From a bacterium (GTDB lineage: Bacteria; SAR324; XYD2-FULL-50-16), in the NCBI GenBank assembly GCA_018829445.1, contig JAHJTV010000087.1, forward strand, positions 1-64,000: a DNA stretch of 64,000 nucleotides. The letters are read 5' to 3'. This document shows positions 54,701 through 61,696 of the stretch, piece after piece. A program made the translations under genes and the position numbers. Each line of letters begins with the position of its first letter. Position 1 is the first letter of the stretch. A model generated the notes under the pieces. That model was not told where the DNA came from and searched no databases. It saw only the letters and a list, made by a program, of their open reading frames with translations.

Positions 54701-55015
54701 TGGGGGTTAACTCATGAAGTAATGCCAAAGGAGAATGCCCTTTCCTGTGCCAACTGTCATGAAACTCTCGCAAAAGCCCCATATTGTGAAAGCTGCCATC
54801 AGAATAATAAAAATATAGATTTTAAAAAACTTGCTACTTCAGGAACTGATTTTCATGCGCTTTCCAAGGCAGGAAGAGACGTTTCGGAACTTATCGGCGT
54901 TAGCAATTATCTTGATTTTAAAGCGCTTGGTTATGAAGGAGATCCTATTGAAACGAAAGGGCGTTTTCAAAAACTGCCAATTATGAATAAAAGCAGCAAA
55001 AGTGTTGGACAATAA
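51737..55015 (+). CDS. HybB/NrfD-type quinone module fused to a 13-heme OTR-like cytochrome
   Basis: The 1092-residue protein has two parts. Residues 1-400 are a HybB-like integral membrane protein with about ten helices and NQYPWGIWIGIDVASGVALA near the N-terminus. A last helix (about 400-420) leads to a periplasmic domain with 12 CXXCH sites and one CX3CH (CGSNCH). The first four hemes (about 482-580) resemble cytochrome c3/c7. The next eight match, in order, the octaheme tetrathionate reductase fold of the protein at 60200. These include FRGGGADSVKHGD, whose Lys may be the OTR active-site ligand. One extra heme lies near 1016. The fusion links quinone directly to the heme chain. It is coupled to the HybA-like gene. 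Confidence 0.88.
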   Translation: MNPHENAAPVEEKFLTPGVMVMISVIAIGFAFVVARLIYGIGAISNLNNQYPWGIWIGIDVASGVALAAGGFTTGLIAYIFNRRQYQAVIRPALLTAMLGYTFVVIGLMIDLGRYWNITSPIFNHNGNSVLFEVAICVMIYLNVLYIEFLPIVIERFKGKVDLPGFLSGLNNRVESLMGFADRILERVMFLFIIAGVVLSCLHQSSLGSLMLIAPSKIHPLWYTPILPLLFLLSAFATGYPMVIFESIIVSKSFGRRIEMEVLTPLSRYMPILIGVYLVVKLGDMIVRGSYIYLLDGTYQTNSFIVEMVVGVMLPFVLVLFKKVRESAGWLFFAASVYVTGIVFNRINVFVVSYTPPYKLVSYFPSVGEFFITIGLIATLMFVYRVVVFIFPVLGALPTKMSPTIVLLIAILALGTFQPKQVSADTGVGNSQVIQSGQTRFPSVNEAPSLIVLDKQVINKHSDLYESVRFMHRKHANVLGDCTICHHRMPRDDKDTYGTPVSMAWLQENEETPVGCAECHDEPFNPKELHTPGLKGAYHQLCMDCHKESEQIPHVRGPVIHSAMVRGPIARTLDTRAPTDCLACHAKKVPNHTELVNLFPGASPKKVTKTCLECHEAEGKAVLKTSHWNWHGSSVYTVGHEDRVDLGKDGAVINNFCINIKGNWPRCTSCHVGYGWENDDFDFTDMTAIDCLVCHDTTGTYKKAPAAAGMPDKKVDLVTVAQNVGRPSRDNCGSNCHFRGGGADSVKHGDLSGNLVKPSGNCDVHMGVDGKGMDFRCQDCHKTRNHMISGRSISIPAVEGDLSCEYCHTDEPHIADSYLTAYHLNKHGKTVACQTCHIPIYAKCSPTKTYWDWSTAGQDIKVQKDKYGQPTYDKKKGSFKWKEAAKPEYFWYNGTVKRYLLGDRINEKVVTALTLPVGNINDPASRIYPFKVHRGKQISDAVLKHLIAPKLWEGYWKHFDWGKAAEEGSKASGLEYSGEYEFIETVMYWGLTHEVMPKENALSCANCHETLAKAPYCESCHQNNKNIDFKKLATSGTDFHALSKAGRDVSELIGVSNYLDFKALGYEGDPIETKGRFQKLPIMNKSSKSVGQ

Positions 55016-55323
55016 GACTAATTATTTTTCGCACAATTCATCAAAATCCAACAAGGAAACGAAACGCTTTATTTTACCTATTTTTCTATTGACGTTAAAC
55101 ACGTTCTGCTTTCTTCATAAGCCAAAGCATCCAATGGTTCAAACCAGCGTCCATTCAATCCCTCATTGCATAGACGCATGTTTGGCCCCTAATAAACAAG
55201 GCAAAACCGTTTGATACACTCTTTTTAAAGGAAGATTAGTTTTGATTTGCAAAAAATTAACATCAGCTGTAAGTTGAGTATTCTATTATAATTGTTGAGT
55301 ATCAATCTGTTTTAAATCTGTTA
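55016..55323. other. Gap between convergent transcription units
   Basis: This stretch of about 300 bases lies between the stop of the multiheme fusion gene and the stop of the outer-membrane protein gene. I see no gene, no clear terminator hairpin and no repeats. It is AT-rich with scattered short T runs. Confidence 0.4.
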
Positions 55324-56577
55324 TCAAAAATCATAAGAGGCAGATAATTCAACCTTGTTTTTTACCGTATTTTCACCGAACTGGGAATACTTCTCTCCTT
55401 CCAGATACTGCAAAACAAGCTGGTATGATAGATTATCGCTGGGTGCGTACACCAGCTGAAGTGCGTTGCTAGAACTCCTGTCGTCCAAATTACCCAACCA
55501 GGTAAAGGAGGGTGTAAAATAGAGCCAATCAAAAGGCTCTTTTATGCTTATTTTTAAATATCCGTAATTCCGGTTCAGGGTTTTTTTCTGCTGAATCTGC
55601 GACAAGTAGGGTTTTGCTTTGTCTGCCGGACTCACCTCTATTAGTTGGTATAATTCTTTTGATTCATTATATGTCAGCCCCGAAGAATCATTAAACCCTT
55701 CCACAATCAGGGTGATTTCGTTTTCTGTCAAATATCTTAAGCCGATTAAGGTCTGTTGTTCAGTTGATTCAGTCGTATCAAAAACAGCCAATTCACCATG
55801 AACTTCAAAGCTCGGGGTTATATTGGTCGCAAAGTCAATTCCCAAATCAGTTTCTGATGTTTCAGTCCATTCAACCAGATAAAGGTCGAAATCTGTTGTG
55901 CCAATCAACCCATACAGTTTCATTCCCCAAACATTGTCATACTCATATCTTGTTTGATAGTCTTCATTGATCTCCTCCCGTATGGGAAGATAAACCAGGG
56001 TGACCGAAGTGTTCTCGAAGATAGAAAAGCCACCCGGAATCAAGATCCCCTGGGTTATCCAAAGCCCTTCACGGCTGGCCTCGGGATCTTCAGGGTTTTT
56101 TACTCTTTCCATTAACGCAACAGGATTAAAGGCATATCCTTTCCCCCATCTCAACAATCGCTTTCCAATCTCAAATGATTGAGGATCAAACAGGTTCAAC
56201 TGTAAATATCCCTCACTCAGAAATGATGTCTCATCATCGTTTTCTTCAAGACTGGATCGAATGACAGATGCTTCACCGGACACGAAAAAACGGGACCAGT
56301 CCCAATCCCAGCGACTTTCAAGATACAGCTGAAGCTCAACTTCCTGCGACTGGTCTATTTCATCATCTGGGAACTTCAGGGGATGTAATACGGAGTTTTT
56401 ATTATAGGTCTTATTCGTACCAAGAAGCCTGAACTCTCCACTCCATTCCCAGGATTTCTTTTCAAACTCTTCCACGTTAAACGAATACAAGTCTTTATCC
56501 TGTGCAAAAGCTTTATCAGCAGATACAGTTATAAAGAACAGTCCCATTAAGACACCCAGCAACAATCCGTGTTTCAT
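55324..56577 (-). CDS. Predicted outer-membrane beta-barrel protein
   Basis: The 417-residue protein has a signal peptide (cleavage probably after AFA near residue 25), a body of alternating strands with Trp and Tyr (WDWDWSRFFVSGEASVI, WGKGYAFNP) and the ending VELSASYDF with a terminal phenylalanine. It is the last gene of the operon with the LolA-like protein and the ABC transporter. This suggests a role as a terminal acceptor or channel in the outer membrane for the transported lipid or lipoprotein. I do not recognise a named family with certainty. Confidence 0.65.
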   Translation of the reverse strand: MKHGLLLGVLMGLFFITVSADKAFAQDKDLYSFNVEEFEKKSWEWSGEFRLLGTNKTYNKNSVLHPLKFPDDEIDQSQEVELQLYLESRWDWDWSRFFVSGEASVIRSSLEENDDETSFLSEGYLQLNLFDPQSFEIGKRLLRWGKGYAFNPVALMERVKNPEDPEASREGLWITQGILIPGGFSIFENTSVTLVYLPIREEINEDYQTRYEYDNVWGMKLYGLIGTTDFDLYLVEWTETSETDLGIDFATNITPSFEVHGELAVFDTTESTEQQTLIGLRYLTENEITLIVEGFNDSSGLTYNESKELYQLIEVSPADKAKPYLSQIQQKKTLNRNYGYLKISIKEPFDWLYFTPSFTWLGNLDDRSSSNALQLVYAPSDNLSYQLVLQYLEGEKYSQFGENTVKNKVELSASYDF

Positions 56578-56582
56578 TCCAT

Positions 56583-57368
56583 TTACCTCAGGCTTTCGAT
56601 GCGATTCATGTAATCGGTTGTAAATACCTCTGGAGCAAGTGTCCTGGGTTTAATTTTGGCAAAAATAATGATGGACTGATATCCTTTATAAAGTGGGCTA
56701 TCGGTTTCAACAACAGACGGACGTTTGATACCTTCTCCAAAGTCCTTAATGTTCTTAAAATAGATCGTTTTGATTAACATCCCGGATGAAGCAATGGCCC
56801 TGATCTTCAACGGCGATTGTAAATCCGGATCAATCGCCATCTCCAGCTTATCGTAAGCTACTGCCCCCGTTTTTGCTTTAAGATCCAGTTGTAGTAGCTT
56901 TTTACCGGAAGGATTTTTTTCTTCCGTTTCTTTAATACTCAAAGCATCATATTCCGCTTGATAATCAACACGAAGAATATCGGAGTTGTTAAAAACCCCA
57001 CCGGTAACAGATTGCAGTGATGTTATGCGCAGAGGGCGCCCCACATTTGGAATATAAAGCCACATGTTTTCACCCACCCTCAGTGTAGCCCGACCTTTTT
57101 CCGAAGCGGGTGACAGGAACAGGGCTACTACATTATCTTTTCCCTGCTTCAGAGTGAACAGTACAAACTCCTTCTTACTACCATCTGGTTCAATATTAAT
57201 AAGTTTCCGATAAGATTCGTATTGAGGGGGATTTAAATTACGATCAATCGTCTCCAGCCATTCTTGCGGAGTCTGCTGAGCCATTAATGTTAAAGGAATT
57301 ATGGATATAATAAAAAAGGTAATAACCTTTACGGACTTACGAATATTTTTGTTTATTATCGAGATCAT
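56583..57368 (-). CDS. LolA-like outer-membrane lipoprotein-sorting protein
   Basis: The 261-residue protein has a signal peptide (ending LMAQQ). The LolA/LolB-like fold is suggested by VGENMWLYIPNVGRPLRI (about residues 101-118) and the following strands, the pattern of the lipoprotein-sorting family associated with ABC or RND exporters. It would act as a periplasmic chaperone for a hydrophobic cargo between the ABC transporter and the barrel protein. It is five bases upstream of the barrel gene. A TAACGT/ACGTTA inverted repeat lies just upstream of its start. Confidence 0.78.
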   Translation of the reverse strand: MISIINKNIRKSVKVITFFIISIIPLTLMAQQTPQEWLETIDRNLNPPQYESYRKLINIEPDGSKKEFVLFTLKQGKDNVVALFLSPASEKGRATLRVGENMWLYIPNVGRPLRITSLQSVTGGVFNNSDILRVDYQAEYDALSIKETEEKNPSGKKLLQLDLKAKTGAVAYDKLEMAIDPDLQSPLKIRAIASSGMLIKTIYFKNIKDFGEGIKRPSVVETDSPLYKGYQSIIIFAKIKPRTLAPEVFTTDYMNRIESLR

Positions 57369-57384
57369 GGTATTCTCCTTTTGG

Positions 57385-57401
57385 TAACGTTTTTTACGTT
57401 A
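57385..57401. promoter_or_regulatory. TAACGT inverted repeat between permease and LolA-like genes
   Basis: TAACGT (57385-57390) and ACGTTA (57396-57401) form an inverted repeat with a five-T centre, in the 51-base gap before the LolA-like gene. The same TAACGT core makes up the larger operator-like repeat at 59616-59647. Confidence 0.4.
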
Positions 57402-57419
57402 TCTTTGTGGGTTAAATTC

Positions 57420-58670
57420 TTAAAAGTGTCTTAGTGCATCAACAGGTTCCAGTTTGGAAGCTTTTACCGCTGGCTGTAAACTGGCCAGAGCCGATATCCC
57501 AATTACGATAAGAGCTGTGACAACAACTTCAGAAATAGCAATGGTGGGTTCTAAGATCAGCGAATCCTGTCTCCCAAAAGAAACTGTTAGGCTTTTCCAA
57601 TTAAGCAATTCAATAATTCCGATGCTTACCATACTACCGACAATTGCCCCAAAAATTCCTAAAAACAGGCCTTCAAACAGAAAGAGTAGCCATATTTTAC
57701 CCGGACTTGTTCCGATTGCAGCAATGGTTCCAATCTCCTTGATTCGTTCGTAAACCGCCATTAACATGACATTCATTATGGACACCAGTACAATGGCAAT
57801 GAGAATGACTTTCACAAACAATGTCAAAAGGTCAATAATGTCAGCAATATTTGAAAACGGTGAAAGCTTCTCCCAGGTATGAATCTCAAAAACCTGCTTA
57901 TCGCTCTTGTTCATAATTGAAGACAATTCCTTTCCTAAACTTGAAAATGTCTTATCCAGATTGCCAAAACTGGAAAGCCGCAAAGCTACTTCGTTATACT
58001 CTTCACCATCTATTCTCAGCAGTTGATAAGCGTCCTTGATATTGAGATACCCGTCTCGTCCACCAGGACCGGTCATTGCGCCTACAATACCGCTAACCAC
58101 AAACGGAACTCCATTAACCGATCCCTCTTTATTGGTTGCAACAATAACAACCTGAGTTCCAATCTCCAGTTTCATCCCTTTTGCAAGTGTTTCTGGAATC
58201 CAGAGTTCTCCCTGATTCAGTGTTGGTGAACTCTTTGAACTATTGCCGGTAACACGCTGACTAAGCAAAGGTACGGTTTTTATTTCATTTTCCGGATCGA
58301 TTCCGTTTAGACGGATATTGGAAGTTTCGCTGAAATTGCTTAACATTCCGCCAAATTTAAGACGGGCTGAATAGGATTGAATGCTTTCATTACCGTCCAA
58401 TACACCTTTTAGTGTTTCCATCTGTTTGACGGAAAGGTTTAAATTAAGTGGAGAATTATCGATTGAAGCTACATAGCCTTTTCTGTGGATCTGCAAGTGG
58501 CCCAACATTGAGTCTGTAATCTGGCCAACCATCAGTTTTTTAAATGAACCACCAATTGCTATGAACAGGAGAACAGCCGCAATACCAATAATGATCAAAA
58601 AAGAGGTTAACAGTGTTCTGCGAGAATAGCGCAGCAGGTTTCGATAAGCTATTTTTGCAATTTTGGTCAT
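57420..58670 (-). CDS. ABC transporter permease, LolE/MacB (FtsX) family
   Basis: The 416-residue protein has four transmembrane helices in the MacB/LolCE arrangement: one near the N-terminus (TSFLIIIGIAAVLLFIAIGG), a large periplasmic domain (about 45-275), then three C-terminal helices with the FtsX signature (MAVYERIKEIGTIAAIGTSP, about 309-328). These mechanotransmission permeases extract lipoproteins or other amphiphiles from the inner membrane. It overlaps the ATPase gene by four bases and precedes the LolA-like gene. Confidence 0.87.
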   Translation of the reverse strand: MTKIAKIAYRNLLRYSRRTLLTSFLIIIGIAAVLLFIAIGGSFKKLMVGQITDSMLGHLQIHRKGYVASIDNSPLNLNLSVKQMETLKGVLDGNESIQSYSARLKFGGMLSNFSETSNIRLNGIDPENEIKTVPLLSQRVTGNSSKSSPTLNQGELWIPETLAKGMKLEIGTQVVIVATNKEGSVNGVPFVVSGIVGAMTGPGGRDGYLNIKDAYQLLRIDGEEYNEVALRLSSFGNLDKTFSSLGKELSSIMNKSDKQVFEIHTWEKLSPFSNIADIIDLLTLFVKVILIAIVLVSIMNVMLMAVYERIKEIGTIAAIGTSPGKIWLLFLFEGLFLGIFGAIVGSMVSIGIIELLNWKSLTVSFGRQDSLILEPTIAISEVVVTALIVIGISALASLQPAVKASKLEPVDALRHF

Positions 58671-59362
58671 TTTGCTCTCCTGTCTTCCCTGTTTTGAATT
58701 TTTCCATCTTCCAGAGTGTAAATAATCTCGGCTTCACCAATCACTTTCGGATCATGGGTTGAAAAGATAAATGTTGTGTTAAACTGGTCTTTCATTTTCT
58801 TCATTAAATTTATGATTTTATAGGCCGTATCATGATCCAGATTGGCTGTCGGTTCATCGGCAATAACCAGTTTTGGTTGAGTAATCAACGCTCTGGCAAC
58901 TGCAACTCGCTGCATTTGACCACCGGAAATCTGATCGGGTCTTTTCGATTGCTGATCCAGAACGCCAACAGCATCCAGAAGAGCAGTGATGCGCTCTTTG
59001 TATGCCGCTCCGCTTTCGTTTTTAACCATTAAAACCGGGTATTCAACATTTTCGTATACAGTTAAAACAGGGATCAAATTGAAGTTCTGAAAAACAAACC
59101 CAAGATGTTTACCTCGAAAGTCGGCGCGCTCCTTACGACTGAGTTTACCGACTTCTTCTCCGCTTATTTTGATTGAACCGGAAGTTGGGAGATCCAGACT
59201 TCCGATCAAATTAAGCAGAGTTGATTTTCCACTACCGGAAGGACCAACAATGGATACAAACGTGCCTTCTTCAATATCGAGCGAGATATCTTTCAGTGCT
59301 GAAATCGATACCTCTCCCATTTGATAGGTTTTAGTCAGATTCTTTATTTCTACTAGGGACAT
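58667..59362 (-). CDS. ABC transporter ATPase, LolD/MacB family
   Basis: The protein has about 231 residues. Walker A is GPSGSGKST, the Q loop is FVFQNFNLIP, the signature is ISGGQMQRVAVARAL, Walker B is LVIADEPTANLD and the H loop is FSTHDPKV. The FQNFNLIP and DEPTANLD details are typical of the LolD/MacB group. The ATG at 59362 (MSLVEIKNLT) follows GGAG at short distance; an upstream frame to 59422 would add an unrelated leader. First gene of a four-gene operon: ATPase, permease, LolA-like protein and barrel. Confidence 0.9.
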   Translation of the reverse strand: MSLVEIKNLTKTYQMGEVSISALKDISLDIEEGTFVSIVGPSGSGKSTLLNLIGSLDLPTSGSIKISGEEVGKLSRKERADFRGKHLGFVFQNFNLIPVLTVYENVEYPVLMVKNESGAAYKERITALLDAVGVLDQQSKRPDQISGGQMQRVAVARALITQPKLVIADEPTANLDHDTAYKIINLMKKMKDQFNTTFIFSTHDPKVIGEAEIIYTLEDGKIQNREDRRAK

Positions 59363-60199
59363 GATTCTCCATATAGTAAAGGGGTAGAAAACTGTGCATT
59401 TCCAAATTACCGTCAGCACCAAATAATTTTTGACATTTAGACTTATACTCTAACGCAAATCCCTTTCCGATTTGCCGTATGTTGAATACTAAAAACAAAC
59501 CACAGGGAAGCAAAAATCATTACTGCGGATTCTGTGCCAAAAATATTTATGTCTTATTGTGCTGATTTATTAATGCTTTTTGCTTTTTATATGTCAATAA
59601 TCGGTAATTGTCTTTATTGGTAACGTTATGCAGTTAACGTTACCAATGACATCAGATGTATGTTCTTTCTATTTGTCATTTCATTTCAAGAGGACGAAAC
59701 GACCTAGACAGCATCAATCATGACTTTTCTAACTGTCTTACGTGGAGTATATCAAAAACAACCGGAAAGAAAAAAGAAATGTTTTCTTGACTGCCAGAAG
59801 ACAAATAATTATCATGCTGATAAACCATATCTTGCACCAAGTATATTCCTGCTAAAATACATGATTATCTAAAAACACTATTACTTCCTCGATATTTCAG
59901 TATTGATAACGCTGGAAGATATTCGGTTTATATTCATTCGGGACCGGCAATTTCAGCGCATTACATTAGATGCTGCTGATTAAAGACCGATACACATCAT
60001 TTTGGAAAGGAAGAAGAAATAGAAAATAATCGGCCAAAGATTCATTGAGTTAACATCTGCCTTGCTTGTCAATTCAAACAAGCCGTTTTATACAATAATT
60101 CGCTGTTATGGGAATATAGATCTTTACCACTTTTTTAAGATTTATCAGAGATTATCATATTCAAGCGATTAACTGCTTCGGCATTATTAAAGAAACCCT
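59363..60199. other. Divergent intergenic region with an operator-like repeat
   Basis: This 837-base gap separates the minus-strand Lol-like operon from the plus-strand OTR gene. It contains a 13-bp inverted repeat (59616-59647) and no recognisable gene. Promoters for both sides must lie here, but I could not place them with confidence. Confidence 0.45.
59616..59647. promoter_or_regulatory. 13-bp inverted repeat with TAACGTTA cores
   Basis: ATTGGTAACGTTA (59616-59628) and TAACGTTACCAAT (59635-59647) are exact reverse complements with six bases between. Each arm contains the palindrome TAACGTTA. The layout suits a dimer-of-dimers regulator such as TetR or LacI types. A smaller TAACGT repeat lies inside the operon at 57385-57401. 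Confidence 0.55.
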
Positions 60200-61696
60200 A
60201 TGGAAAAAAAAGAGAGTTCCCTTTATAGGATATTGATAGGCACTATTGTTGTGTGCGGTGTTCTGTTTATTGCCATTTACAATCTTTTGCCTGAAAGCGA
60301 AGAGATGGCGATACCGATCTCCACTTTTAAACAGAAGCAGAGAGTAGTAACCGACCATACCAACATGATTTTTGGTCCCTTTTCCGATGGAACTGCCGTG
60401 ACCAGGGCTTGTCTGGAATGCCATCCGGAGCCGGGGGAAGAATTTATTCTTACACAGCATTGGCAATGGCTTGGAGATGAAGTAAAGGTGTCGGGACATG
60501 AGCAGCCGATGAAAATCGGTAAGAAAAACCTGCTCAATAATTTTTGTATCGGAGTAAAAGACAATAATCAGAAGTGTATGTCCTGCCATGCCGGGTATGG
60601 TTGGAAGGATGACAGTTTCGATTTTTCCGATCAGAAAAACATCGATTGTCTGGTTTGTCACGATCAATCGGGGCAATATGCAAAAGGGGATTTCGGATAC
60701 CCGGCGAAGGGAGTTGATTTGGCCGTAGCAGCCAAGAGTGTCGGCACTCCGGGTAGAAACAACTGCGGTGCTTGTCATTTTAACGGTGGGGGCGGTAATG
60801 GTGTTAAACATGGGGATCTGGACAATAGTCTCAGTTATCCAACCGAAAGGATTGATGTTCATATGAGTAAATTTGAGATGATTTGTGTTGATTGTCACAA
60901 GACCGAGCATCACCAGGTAGCCGGTAGGAGTATGGGTGTCAGTGTGGACGATAAAAACAGGGTGCTCTGCACGGATTGTCATGTCCAAGATTTACATAAA
61001 GATGAAAGAATTAACGCTCATACCTCCACCGTGGCCTGTAACAGCTGCCATATTCCCAAGTTTGCCCTTGATGATCCCACAAAAATGAAGTGGGATTGGT
61101 CGACGGCCGGTCAGGATCTCGATATTAAAGACTCACATGTCTACTTAAAAATAAAGGGCCATTTTACTTACCAGACGGATGTCGTTCCCGAGTATTATTG
61201 GTATAACGGCAAGAGTGATCGATATATTATTGGTGATAAAATCGACCCAACCCAGTCTACCTATATTAATTACCCTCGCGGAAATATTCACGACCGAACA
61301 GCCAGAGTTTCTCCATTTAAGATCCACTGGGCAAAACAACCCTTTGATAAGAAAAATGAATACTTACTATCACCGACCACTGCCGGTGAGGGAGGATATT
61401 GGCATGAATTCAACTGGGACAAAGCTCTAAAACTGGGCTCAGAAGCGGTTGGAATACCTTATAGCGGCGTATATGGTTTTGCCCCTACCGAAATGTTCTG
61501 GAAAATTTCCCACATGGTAGCCCCCAAACAGGAAGCCTTGCAGTGTGTCAACTGCCACGGTGAAGGCGGACGAATGGATTGGAAGATGTTGGGCTATGAG
61601 GGTGATCCAATAAAGAGAGGAGATAGAAAAAGATTGGGGTTACTGGATGCAACCAAGAATAACAGGGCAATGGGAGGACAAAATGAAGAAATTTAA
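60200..61696 (+). CDS. otr: Membrane-anchored octaheme tetrathionate reductase-like cytochrome
   Basis: The 498-residue protein has one N-terminal anchor helix (about residues 9-29) and eight CXXCH sites: CLECH, CMSCH, CLVCH, CGACH, CVDCH, CTDCH, CNSCH and CVNCH. The signature FNGGGGNGVKHGD follows the fourth heme and contains the lysine proposed as the OTR active-site ligand. OTR from Shewanella reduces tetrathionate, nitrite and hydroxylamine in vitro; the physiological substrate here is unknown. The last 14 bases overlap the next gene. The same octaheme order forms the middle of the 51737 fusion protein. Confidence 0.9.
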   Translation: MEKKESSLYRILIGTIVVCGVLFIAIYNLLPESEEMAIPISTFKQKQRVVTDHTNMIFGPFSDGTAVTRACLECHPEPGEEFILTQHWQWLGDEVKVSGHEQPMKIGKKNLLNNFCIGVKDNNQKCMSCHAGYGWKDDSFDFSDQKNIDCLVCHDQSGQYAKGDFGYPAKGVDLAVAAKSVGTPGRNNCGACHFNGGGGNGVKHGDLDNSLSYPTERIDVHMSKFEMICVDCHKTEHHQVAGRSMGVSVDDKNRVLCTDCHVQDLHKDERINAHTSTVACNSCHIPKFALDDPTKMKWDWSTAGQDLDIKDSHVYLKIKGHFTYQTDVVPEYYWYNGKSDRYIIGDKIDPTQSTYINYPRGNIHDRTARVSPFKIHWAKQPFDKKNEYLLSPTTAGEGGYWHEFNWDKALKLGSEAVGIPYSGVYGFAPTEMFWKISHMVAPKQEALQCVNCHGEGGRMDWKMLGYEGDPIKRGDRKRLGLLDATKNNRAMGGQNEEI

